Source of the DNA: Symsagittifera roscoffensis | Lineage: Eukaryota > Xenacoelomorpha > Acoela > Convolutidae | Direction: 5' to 3' | NCBI RefSeq assembly: GCF_963678635.1 | Contig: NC_087063.1 | Span: 43,786,759-43,850,758, forward strand | Length of the DNA stretch: 64,000 bases | Shown: piece by piece, positions 54,916-64,000 of the stretch | Position numbering within the stretch: the stretch's first letter is position 1 | How the letters are laid out: every line of letters starts with the position of its first letter | Program-made: the position numbers and the translations under genes | Notes under the pieces: model-generated | The model's input: the letters and a program-made list of their open reading frames with translations, nothing else | What the model was told of the DNA's origin: nothing | The model's database searches: none

Positions 54916-54945
54916 CAGGACTTCGCCCTGATACGAGCAGTCTTG
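54916..54945 (+). other. Conserved hairpin, copy 2
   Basis: CAGGACT...AGTCTTG: stem kept with one G-U pair, loop CCCTGATACGAGC identical. Confidence 0.65.
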
Positions 54946-55119
54946 TTGTAATTATTATAGTAGATGCTACTATATGACTTTGAAAGTTGACAAGGTGTTG
55001 GAGGAGATAAAAGAAATTAAAAGTTTCATTTGTTTTGATGTCTTAACAAGCGTTTACTATTTTAAAAAGGTTTATGAAAACTGTTTTATCGTTTTGCTTT
55101 AAGAAGTATTCGGTATAAC

Positions 55120-55149
55120 CAGGACTTTACCTTGATATAAGCAGTCTTG
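55120..55149 (+). other. Conserved hairpin, copy 3
   Basis: CAGGACT...AGTCTTG with loop TTACCTTGATATAAGC, followed by TTATTTTTG. Confidence 0.65.
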
Positions 55150-56254
55150 TTATTTTTGTATGTTAAATTTAGATAGTTCTAGTCTAAAATGCGCTTAAAT
55201 TTGAAATTATATTTCACCTGTGATCTTAAAACAGGTACTCGCGTTAAAACAGGATGCAGTTTCCAAAAAAAATTGAAAAAACTAATTTTTTTTTCTGAAT
55301 TTTTTAATTTACCTTGATACAAGCAGTCTTGTTATTTTTGTATGTTGAATTCAGCTAGTTCTAGTCTAAAATGCGCGGGGTTTATGGGTAAGTACTCGCG
55401 TTAAAAAAGGATGCAGTTTCCAAAAAAGATTGAAAAAGAAACTAGTTTTGTTTCTGAATTTTTTTTAAAAATCAGCCCCCACTCCCTTTATAAAACAAAA
55501 AATGTTTTTCGCATAAAGCAAAAAAATAATAAGACCAAATAAGACCAAAAAGACCTCAATTTAGTAGGGAGCAATTCGTAAGACGACGGATTAATGCTCC
55601 GCTTACGCGTTATTAGCTCAAAATATATCCCGCATTATTTGTCCCAAATTTGTTAAAATGACAATCTTTAAACTCTTATTACTTTGAGGCAGATAAATCT
55701 GGTTCAGACATTTTCCCAATTGAAATGAGGCATGCTAAGGGTTGCGACTAATGTTAGCGCTTTACGAAATCTAAAACTTTGCACATAAAAGTTTACTCAG
55801 CGATTGTTATTTAACACCCTTGGGTTTTCAGTTTAATTAATGAACCCCAACACGAGCAATTGCCAAAGTTCGTTTCCGTAGAAAATTACAGGTGAAAATT
55901 TCAGGCGTTCGATAACGCTGATGAGCAAAAACATTGTTTTTTGAAACCTGTAAACATATTCGATCTTTCTAATTACGCTTTCATTTTGGTTTTCACCATG
56001 ATATTTTTTTATCGGATAGTGGATTTGACTTTAAATGTTTTCACGTGATTGAAGACTTTACGATTCTATTCGTCTATAAAAGCCACATTTTGAGACTAAT
56101 TGATGCTGAGACTTAAGTCAGTTGAAATAAGATTTTTGAATTCCCACTGGTCATTAAGAAATTGCTTGCAAAAGTCACGAACCCTGTTGCAAAAAAACTA
56201 CAGCAACGATTGAGTTTTATAATGCTTTTGATTCCTCGACCCTTTGGTACTAAC

Positions 56255-56328
56255 CGAGCGTCTCTGCTGCTGACGTTTGATCTTCCTGGTGGTGGCGGTG
56301 AAATTATTGGCTTCTGTTTCGATGTCAC
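56255..56328 (-). CDS. R-SNARE (VAMP-like), juxtamembrane exon
   Basis: 74-bp exon between acceptor TTTTTAATCAG and donor GTTAGT. It completes a serine codon with its first two bases, then reads DIETEANNFTATTRKIKRQQ and QRRS. The pattern I-E-x-x-A-x-x-F-x-x-x-x-x-K-I-K-R aligns without gaps to the +5 to +8 layers and basic tail of VAMP (L-Q-x-x-A-x-x-F-x-x-x-A-x-K-L-K-R). Phase 1 at its start and phase 0 at its end match both neighbouring exons. It lies 195 bp downstream of the SNARE exon and 3.5 kb upstream of the anchor exon. Confidence 0.87.
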
Positions 56329-56522
56329 CTGATTAAAAAGTAACCAAAGTTCCGAAAACTTCTACGCATAATCTGTAAAAACCAGTTTAAAGTTCATATG
56401 TCAATTTTGACATGAACAGTTATTTTGAGAAATTTTTATGAAAATTTTGAAGGAGCTCAAGTTATAACTTTGAGCGTGCGAGTAATGTATTTTCACGTGT
56501 TTTGCATTGGTGGTGTACTCAC

Positions 56523-56623
56523 TTGTTTGGCCCTGTAAATTGATCAGTCGGTTCTCTCTTTCGGCTATTTTCTGCAGATTCTTCGTCATCACAGCCTTAG
56601 TCGTATCCACGTCCGCCTGAACT
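56523..56623 (-). CDS. R-SNARE (VAMP-like), core SNARE exon with zero-layer Arg
   Basis: Reads VQADVDTTKAVMTKNLQKIA then ERENRLINLQGQT and ends in phase 1 before GTGAGT. This matches the VAMP SNARE motif (V-Q-x-x-V-D-x-x-x-x-I-M-x-x-N-x-x-K-x-x-E-R-x-x-x-L-x-x-L); the Arg of A-E-R-E is the ionic zero layer. Two acceptors are possible: TCCATAG before 56623 (used here, keeps the conserved V-Q) or GTTCAG before 56616. The N-terminal exon(s) must lie upstream; within the window I find only partial copies of this exon at 58530, 61785 and 63910. Confidence 0.88.
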
Positions 56624-58472
56624 CTATGGAAAATTTTTTCTGAAGAGGCTCTTTGATTGCGACAGCAGCATATTTTCAGGATGTTTCCGTTAAAAACTCT
56701 ACTTTTGAGATCACCGCAATTTGTATGAAAAACTCAAGAACGTTTATAAATATTCCGTTACCCGGGTTGACCTCCATAGATCGAAATTGGAAATCATACA
56801 ATTCCATAAACTAAATCTATGAAAAAATGCTAGTCAAACAAATTTCATAAACTTAGCTAAAATGGTGTCATCGAGTTTTTGAAGCACTTTTTTTTCTTGT
56901 TTGGCATAAAAGTCGGTTATCGTATTAAATAAAAAAAAAATTGTCGAAAAAGGCTTATCATATAATTTCAATCAATGAAAATTGTACGACTAGCATTTTT
57001 TTGATGGCGACAAGAAAACTTTCAAGAAAATTGCTTCAAAATTTTTTTTTCAACCGCAAATCGAATTTTGTACTCAAACAAACATTTTCCAAAAAAACAT
57101 TTTGCGTGCAAAATTTAATAATTTGTGTGCACAACATAATCCTGGATACACAAAATTGGAGTTTTTTTCCGTTTCTCTGGATAGCTTATTTTTCCAAAAA
57201 CGCTTAAAAATTCTATTTCTTTTGTATGACTTGATCAATGCCTGATAAATGAAAAACTCATTAAAAAAGTTTGATACTTTCACTATAAGATTTGTATCAG
57301 AAAACTCATACAGAACTCAGGTCGTTTTCAATACATTGTAAATACGATCAAACCTTTGGCGATTCTAGTTTTGAGTGAACCAAGTTTTTTTTCACTTGTG
57401 TTCGGTCACGAATACATCCCAAAAATATTGACAAATTAAATTTAAAAAATCTTTTTTTTTGGTTTATGGGAAAATGCTACTCATACAATTTCCATGAAAA
57501 ATCATTTATCCTAGACCGTTCATCTTCAACAGTTGCGACAAGAACCCGCCAATAAATTCTGTATTGCATCTTTTGCCAAAAGTCAATTTTTATCAGCTTT
57601 TAATTCAGGCGTAGATCCATAAAAATATAACTGTTGTTTTCGATAATTCGAAACATAAAAATTAGACGCGTAAGTACAAATGAAAATAGCCAAAATAAAC
57701 CAAAAAATGCTTCAAACCAATGATTGTAGAAAACAGAAGAAGAGAAAATATTCAACACGCGTCGCAAATCAGGCACCCTATTTTTAGTAAAAAATTTTCC
57801 AATTTTGCCAATTGTTGAATCATTAGTTTATTTTTTTCTCAATTACAGTTCTTGTTGACACTAAACAAACAACAGCAGCAAAGCTTACACAAGGTTCTTA
57901 CATTTCTGTCAAGAAAACATGATCAAAATAACGAAGTGAAATGTTATTGCCTTATACTGAGAGCAGAGTGTACTAGCACGTTATGAACTATATTTCAGGT
58001 CGTTACAAATCATGATCATAAAGTTATACATAAACAGACCGAAAACTTTTTGACAACTATTGATTATAATTGAGTCAGAAAAATGGGCTCGAAATGATTA
58101 AATGATTTTTTCATTTTGTTACGAGTGTGGCTTGTACAAAACACGCTATGAAAATTCATTGCAGTGTAACTAAGGTAAAAAAGCGCTTTTAGTTGTGAGG
58201 CTATTAGGTTTGTTGATGCTTGAAACCGCTTCCATTTGGAGCCAAAAGATTAAATTGAGCTCTTTTACACATACTTATATTTAAATCCGAGCTTGACGCG
58301 TCCTGAAATGAGTCAAATGAGCTTAAGCTAGAGGCTAACAGTGTAGAAATGAAAAAGTAGGCACCCTGTACTTTGGCTTCGAAAAATTGTATGCTTAAAG
58401 CTTTTCAGTTTAAAAAATACTTGCTGACGCTGCAAGAAAACACATAGGTCAAAACAACTGAACTGGTTTCAC

Positions 58473-58530
58473 TATCTTTTGCAGATCCTCTGTCATCACA
58501 GCCTTAGTCGTGCCCCCTTCCGACTGATTT
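58473..58530 (-). pseudogene. Partial copy of the VAMP SNARE exon (unit 1)
   Basis: Same acceptor CCGTAG, then NQSEGGTTKAVMTEDLQKI. Similarity ends after the AAGATA codons, where the real exon continues A-E-R-E. The zero-layer Arg and C-terminal half are absent; GTGAAAC follows, a GT that could act as a donor. The frame is open. Confidence 0.75.
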
Positions 58531-58850
58531 CTACGGAAATTCTTTGTGTCTGAAGCCTCGTTGTTCGTTACAGACAAACAGTTTCAGAAATTTCCGTTGA
58601 ATACTATTTTGCGCTCACCGAAATTTGGATTGCTTGAGTTTTTTCTAAACTTCGTCTTTGATTTGCTTCCAATTCAAAAATAAAATATTAAAGCTTAAGC
58701 TATTTTTTCCAATAAGCCAAAATATAAAAATCAAAACAGTGGTTGCAGAAAACAGAAACAGAGACAGTAGTTCAACACACTGGCGGAATGAAGCTTTGAT
58801 TGCAACTCAGAAACCCTACTTTTGGTAAACATTCTCACAGTAACTAAACC

Positions 58851-59226
58851 CAAGGGCGGATTTAGGGGGGTGGTGGGGGGGGGGGGGGGGGCGGACGCTC
58901 TCCCTTCTCAGGGATTCGACACCCTGACGACCCAAAGGGACCCCCTTTATACTTTTTTGAGATATCAATTTTGGCGACGGACCTTAAAAGATTTTCTAAA
59001 GGCGCTTCGGTGCCAATAAATAGTAAATTTAAGGGGGGTGCAAAAACAGGCCAAAAATTTCAGCGTGCCTGCCGCGCAGAAATTTAAGCCAAAATAGAGT
59101 CTTTGTAGTGCTTTGGGAGAGCTCGGAAAGTCAATTTGGTCGACCTAAAAAAAAAGGTCGACAAAATTTTCGAAATGTTTCCGAAAATCCGCCGCCCCCC
59201 TCGAGATAATCCTAGATCCGCCTATG
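58851..59226. mobile_element. hAT-type miniature transposon, inverted third member
   Basis: CAAGGGCGGATTTAGG...CCTAGATCCGCCTATG, in reverse orientation to the element at 2957. It is flanked by ACTAAACC (58843-58850) and GCTAAACC (59227-59234), an 8-bp duplication with one mismatch. 376 bp, no ORF. The homologous place in the next tandem unit (~62205) is empty, so it inserted after the units duplicated. Confidence 0.88.
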
Positions 59227-59339
59227 GCTAAACCTTAAAGTAAATGAGATTAAAAGGTAAATTTTGGGCACATTATAGAAATTTGTCAAAAAAATAATTG
59301 CGTTTTTTTTTAACACGTACTGACTACTTATATTTGCGC

Positions 59340-59488
59340 CAAATGCGCCTTTAGAAAAAAAAATTGACATGCACCCTAACGGTCTATCGTCCTTAAAGTG
59401 ATGTCGTGGTAAATTACTACCAAAAAGAGGATGAATTTTTTAGTAGCTAAAGACAACACCCCCCCCCCCCCTAGCTATACCACTGCTT
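59340..59488. mobile_element. hAT-like remnant ending CTAGCTATACCACTG
   Basis: GCGCCAAATGCGCCTTTAG ... C-run ... CTAGCTATACCACTG. The end is the reverse of CAGTGGTATAGCTAG, a common hAT terminus. A more decayed copy ends ATATACCCTTG at ~62641 in the next tandem unit, so this insertion predates the duplication. Confidence 0.5.
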
Positions 59489-59668
59489 GATGAGGTTATT
59501 TTGTTCACCTGGTGACGGCGTCATCGCTCTTGGTGCTCCTGTTTCCACGTACTGTCCCGTAACTCATTACTAAATATTTCTATTGCATCATAACTGAAAA
59601 GTTATTTAATATGTAAGTTAGTGTGAATTCAAGTAGTTATTTACTCTCTCGCTAGATTAAAAGAGCTC

Positions 59669-59692
59669 TTTGTTTTGTTTTGTTTTGTTTTG
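59669..59692. repeat. (TTTTG)n microsatellite
   Basis: Five TTTTG units; the matching position in the next tandem unit (~62829) has a single unit, so this is a local expansion. Confidence 0.85.
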
Positions 59693-60327
59693 ATTCATGA
59701 CGCAAGACTCGTAAACTAGAACAACTGAAGCTCCATTTGTTCATCAAAGTGAACCTTGGATGTTCGACGAATTCCAAAAACAAATCATCTTCTTTGTTGG
59801 TTGAAAAACACTGTGTTGGCATTTATTGTCTCGATAAAACAAAACTAACCGGGATCATAGTTCAAATAGTAGAGAGATGCAACTATCAGAAAAACAATAA
59901 GAACCCGGGAACGTATGTTAAAAGCAGTCAATTGACAGAGTAGAAAAATACGAAGCATCGTCAAAACAACAAAAAAACTAACATGGAAATCAGGCAGCAT
60001 AGCACTCATACATCGGCTCTTTTTCCTTCCATATAAAGAGTATTGTACTTTTCATGGTGTAATTAGTCTGCATTTCAACATAACAGTCAGACAGTTAGAA
60101 CAGAATCTTTTAAACTTTATTGTAGGTGGCGAGGAGGATGGTAGTGTGGACAAAAAAGATCCCAAGCAGTCATCCTTCTTTTTAAATCAGAGTGCTATCT
60201 TTTGTTCGTGATGCAAGAATTGAAACACAAATGCTAGTACACTAGACAAATTGAAAAAAGCGAACTTGGTTAAGTTGCTCTAATTGACTAATACCCGCAT
60301 CCAAAATTAGACGTAAGAAATCGATTT

Positions 60328-60515
60328 GGATCAAGTTAACATCCCCCCCCCCCCCCTTATAGACAAAGTAATGATCCTCCACCCCAGCGCTTAAATTAAA
60401 TTAAATTTGCTAAGCGCTGCATGAAGAATGCTCGATTCTGATTGGCTGAAAACTTAGAACCAAGTTAACATCCTCCCCGTAAATGTGTTTAGGTGGGAGG
60501 ATGTTAACTTGGTCC
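60328..60515. mobile_element. 188-bp MITE with 8-bp target duplication
   Basis: Inverted termini GGATCAAGTTAACATCC and GGATGTTAACTTGGTCC; flanks ATCGATTT on both sides (60320-60327 and 60516-60523). Inside, a second ACCAAGTTAACATCCTCCCC forms an 18-bp perfect stem with the right end around a 16-bp loop. A CCAAT box (TTCTGATTGGCTG) lies near 60441. The 8-bp duplication fits hAT-type mobilisation. Confidence 0.9.
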
Positions 60516-60958
60516 ATCGATTTTAATGGATTATTTTGATGATTTTTTGATAATTATAATTCATTATGATTAACAAAATTAGGTGTTTAAAGGATTTATA
60601 AGGTGTCACAACAATATATTTGAATTATATCATATGGGTTATTCAATTTCATGAAATAAAAAACTCATAGAGATCCTTTGCTATTACTTGAACGGTTCCC
60701 GCAGTAGGTGAAAAATAAATCTTCCGAATCAATCATGAAACTAAAACAATTTGCTGATGTTTTGGTTCTTAAAAAAGCTTAAAATGCGCATCATGAAACA
60801 ACTCTAATGTCGAAGAAATAAACGTTAAAAGTTTGAATTGGCTCGAAAACTTTAAATTTAACTTCCTTGTGTTTCACAAGAACCAACGTCTAGGTAAAAA
60901 AAAACATAAAACATTGGCAACTCAGATGCAATTTCGAAGACAAAATGGGCAAACAAAA

Positions 60959-60993
60959 AGGATTATAATCGATTATAAGCGATTATAATGGAT
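60959..60993. repeat. GATTATAA(T/G)C triplet
   Basis: Three adjacent copies of an 11-bp unit GATTATAA(T/G)C(G), ending GATTATAATGG. Simple repeat, no function inferred. Confidence 0.7.
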
Positions 60994-61720
60994 TTTTGTG
61001 CAAAACTTATGAGTTGGAAATTGGGATTAAACTAATGAATTATAATAGCAAGCAATATAAACCACGTGGTACAGCTGCTAAATCTAATCAATAAGAAAGA
61101 GCGTTAGGTCGGCCTTGGTCTATTCAAATTACGCAATTTTTTTCCAAACAATGAGAAGGCCGAAATAGTAGGCCTAAAGGAATGTAATTATAATTTATTC
61201 CAAGATACATGTTAAACCAAGTAAAAGCATTCACCATTGTTGAATAGTTAACTATTTTTTTCTCAATAATAGTTCTTGTCGCTACTAGAGAAACACCAGC
61301 AGCAAAGCTCACCCAAAAAGCTTACACATTTCAGCCAGGATAATAAGATCCAACTTAGTAAGTGAAGTGTTATTGCTTTACACTGAGTGCGGAGTGTACT
61401 AGCACGTTATGAACAATAATTCAGGTTGTTAACTGAACAATGAACACAAGTTTTACACAAACAGACAGAAAAATATTTCGGCAACTTTTGATTACATTTG
61501 ATTCAGAAAAATGGGCTCAATTTTATTACTACTTAAATCCGAGCTTGACCCGCGTTGAAAAGAGTCAACTTATTTTAAGCAAAAGGCTAACAGTGTAGAA
61601 ACAAAAAAAGCACCTAGTAGTTTTGCTTCGAAATATCATATGCCTAAAGTTTTTCAGGTGAAAAAATTTGCTGACGTCGCAAAATAAAAACACATCGAAA
61701 AAACAACTGAATCAGTTTTA

Positions 61721-61785
61721 CTATCTTCTGCAGATTCTCTGTCATGAAAGCTTGAGCCGCACCTACATCCGCATCCGACTGATCT
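61721..61785 (-). pseudogene. Partial copy of the VAMP SNARE exon (unit 2)
   Basis: TTCGTAG, then DQSDADVGAAQAFMTENLQKI, then GTAAAAC. Six extra bases (two codons) relative to the other copies keep the frame. The zero-layer half is absent. Confidence 0.75.
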
Positions 61786-62952
61786 CTACGAAAAAAATTG
61801 TTTGAAGCCTCTTTGCTCGTTACAGCAAAATTGTTTCAGAAAATTCCATTTAAAACTGTTTTTGCTCTCTCGAAATTTGTAGAAAGAAACTGCCCGTGAG
61901 TAAATACTCGGTTACTCTCTTCAAAAACTGCAACATGAAACCCGCCAGTAAGTTTTGGATTGCGTAGTTTTTTTCAGCTTCTAAAACAGACGTAAAACAA
62001 AAAAAATTCTAGCTGTTGTTTCTGATAAGCAAAAACATAAAAAGTAGATACATAAGTACAAATAGAAGTCGAAGTGGTCAAATTACACAAAAAAATGTTT
62101 GAAAACAGTAGTTGTTGGAAACAGGGGTAGAGAAAATGGTCAACAGACGGGCGGAAGGAAGCTTGCATTGCAACTCAGAAACCCTTCTTTGGGAAAAAAT
62201 CTCCACAATATCTAAATTTTTTTTAAAACAATGAGACAAAAATGCCAATTTTCGGTCACTTTTGGAGATTACATAATTTATATTTTTCCAAAGGTCATTT
62301 TTAATAAGCTTCTAAATCAGGCGTAAAATGATAAAAATCTGGCTGTTGTTTCTGATGAAACAAAAAACATAAAAAGCATTTTTTATCAAAAAATAATTGC
62401 GTTTTATTACGGAAAAATTGCGTTTTCTTACCAAAAAATTGCATCTGGTTACCAAATTACTGCATAATTTTAGCGCAATTCTAAATGTATGTTTGCACCA
62501 GATGCGCTCTCGGGAGAAAAATAATTGGTCCAGATTAAACCTAGCGTACTATCAGCCAAAAGATGATGTCGTCGTAAAATACAACCAGAAGGGAATGAAC
62601 TTTTGGTGGCTAGGGTGCCCTCCCCTAAATATACCCTTGTTTGAAGAGGTTACTTTCTTCACCCGGTGATGGCGTCATTGCTCTTGGTGCTTCTGGTTCC
62701 ACAAACTATCTCGTATACCATTTCTAATTATTTCTTTTGCATCATAACTCAAAATTTACTTAATCTGTAAGTTATTGTGAATTCAAGAAGTTATTTACTC
62801 TTTTGCTAGTTTAAAAGAGCTCTTTAATTTGTTTTGATTCAAAAAACAAAACTCATAAACAAAGTTAACTGAAACATGCTTTGAACCTGAGATATTCGAT
62901 GAATTCCAAAAACGAGTCATCTTCTATATTTAATAAAGGCATGAAATCACAT

Positions 62953-63062
62953 GGTACCGCTGCTATTTCTAATCAATTAAAAGGAGAGTTACGCTGGCCT
63001 TGGTCAATTCAAATTACCCAGCGTAACGCTCCTTTTAATTGATTAGAAATAGCAGCGGTACC
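62953..63062. repeat. 45-bp inverted repeat with 20-bp loop
   Basis: Left arm 62953-62997 (GGTACCGCTGCTATTTC...), loop 62998-63017, right arm 63018-63062; one mismatch in 45 bp. The preceding tandem unit (61062-61130) has only the left arm, so the right arm was made in place. Followed by two further 15-bp copies of AATAGCAGCGGTACC (63063-63077 and, with a changed end, 63078-63092). Confidence 0.93.
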
Positions 63063-63851
63063 AATAGCAGCGGTACCAATAGCAGCGGTGTCAAATTTTT
63101 TTCCATTAGATGAAAAAACCTACATAGTATGGTTAAAGGATTGTAACTATTTTTGTTGCATCCATAATCTTAAATAAGGAGGAAGAGTTGCCAATTGTTA
63201 GATACCCAGTATGTCTTTTTCTGAACTACAGTTCTTGTCGCTACTAAACAAACAGGAGCAGCAAAGCTTACACATAATTTACACATTTCAGTCAAGATAA
63301 CAGGATCAACCTTACTGAGTGTAGATTTATTGTCTTACACTGAGTTCGTAGTGTACTACCACTTTATGAACTATAATTCAGGTCGTTACCTGAGTAGTGA
63401 AAACATATTTTGCGGAAACAGAGAGAACCATTTTACGACAACTTTTGAATATATTTGAGTCCGAAATAGTCTCAAATTTATCAAAAAAATTTTTTGCCTT
63501 AAAATGAATGAGGCTTGTACTAGGTTTGTTATGAAACTTCAATTTTGGGTAAATCAAAAGGTAAATTGAATTCGCTTAGTTGAGAGGCTATTAAGTTTGT
63601 TGAGGCTTGACATGATTTCCATTGCGAAATAACTTGATGAAATTGAAAACTCACATAGAGATTAAACACTTAAATCAGAGCTTGACGCGTGCTGAAATGA
63701 GTGAAACAAGCTTAAGCAACAGGCTAGCCGTGATTGAACAACAACGGAGGCCTTGTACTTATGCTTTGAAATATCGTATGCTTTAAGTTTTCAGGTTAAT
63801 TTTGCTGGCGCTGCAAGAAAACACTTGAGGCAAACAACTGAAACAGTTTCA

Positions 63852-63910
63852 CTATCTTCTGCAGATTCCCCATCTGCACGGCCTTGGTCGTACCCACGTC
63901 CGACTGAACT
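63852..63910 (-). pseudogene. Partial copy of the VAMP SNARE exon (unit 3)
   Basis: CCGTAG, then VQSDVGTTKAVQMGNLQKI, then GTGAAAC. Closest of the three to the intact exon at its start (V-Q-x-D-V). It ends at the same point as the other two partial copies. Confidence 0.75.
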
Positions 63911-64000
63911 CTACGGAAAATTTTTTTACCTGAAGCATTATTGTGCGTTACAAGAAAAAATTTCAGAAATTTTTGTTGAAATATATTTTTGCGCTCACCA

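Larger units (their letters stand above)
53536..55710. repeat. Repeat cluster in the VAMP intron, with hairpins and an inverted end
   Basis: A ~0.9-kb unit beginning TTCCGACTTTCGATACGAAAGT (hairpin ACTTTCG-ATA-CGAAAGT) occurs at 53545 and 54440, both running through AACGCGCGAT and ending in an AGCAGTCTTG hairpin. Shorter pieces repeat at 55100-55180 and 55310-55460. At ~55575-55700 the AACGCG/TAATCCGTC part reappears in inverted orientation. The layout suggests a degenerate fold-back or nested mobile element. No ORF with a transposase motif is visible. Confidence 0.65.
57815..64000. repeat. Tandem segmental duplication of VAMP intron DNA
   Basis: Units start near 57815, 61235 and 63190 (the last truncated by the window). 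Each contains, in order, CAGTTCTTGT-(C/T)-G-(A/C)-ACTA, a block ending in the partial SNARE exon, and a GGTGA(C/T)GGCGTCAT(C/T)GCTCTTGG block. A leading partial unit (about 56500-57815) holds the intact exon. Copies are ~75-85% alike by eye, so this is older than the 3.15-kb modules. Unit 1 is longer because of two transposon insertions. Small open frames inside are not believable. Confidence 0.78.

Overview
The window looks like AT-rich, repeat-laden invertebrate nuclear DNA. Coding capacity is split by GT-AG introns and is mostly decayed. I see no bacterial signals: no operons, Shine-Dalgarno-led genes, rRNA or tRNA. The B-family polymerase with its 'MP(A/S)LNRN' zinc-finger partner resembles genes that I recall being multi-copy in cnidarian genomes, so a cnidarian is my best guess. 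That is inference, not proof.

Layout. 1-1620: a satellite of ~207-bp monomers with a 621-bp three-monomer higher-order unit. 1621-8362: a 3.4-kb direct duplication; each half carries an 8-bp-TSD (hAT-type) miniature transposon, an LTR, a primer-binding site and the start of a Ty3/gypsy gag. 8363-12190: the rest of one gypsy element (gag, zinc knuckle, protease, RT, RNase H, integrase), broken by stops, frameshifts and loss of the RT active-site box, and ended by a (CTAT)n array. 12785-36716: two ~10-kb copies of a large DNA-transposon-like block. Each has, on the minus strand, a zinc-finger ORF plus a protein-primed-type family B DNA polymerase (Polinton/Maverick-like). On the plus strand it has accessory ORFs and a second, intron-containing zinc-finger gene. 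Genes are preceded by arrays of ATTGG (CCAAT) boxes. A 3.15-kb module of the block is present three times (19917, 23075, 34054).

36717-51000 is a less AT-rich mosaic: a 4-kb-spaced duplication, CGACA-rich and QYSQPC-type minisatellites, and several pieces of unrecognised coding sequence that look like exons or pseudo-exons. 51728-52360 holds two short tandem-repeat arrays.

52707-63910 contains the clearest host gene: a minus-strand R-SNARE (VAMP/synaptobrevin-like). Three consecutive exons are recognisable (C-terminal half of the SNARE motif with the zero-layer arginine, juxtamembrane basic stretch, transmembrane anchor), with matching intron phases. The first half of its SNARE exon is repeated three more times upstream inside tandemly duplicated intronic DNA. 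That DNA also holds two young 8-bp-TSD transposons and a 45-bp near-perfect hairpin.

How it fits together: the polymerase, its zinc-finger partner and the accessory ORFs probably formed one self-replicating element. The CCAAT arrays look like its shared promoter code. Both copies are now defective, and their deletions lie mostly in different places.
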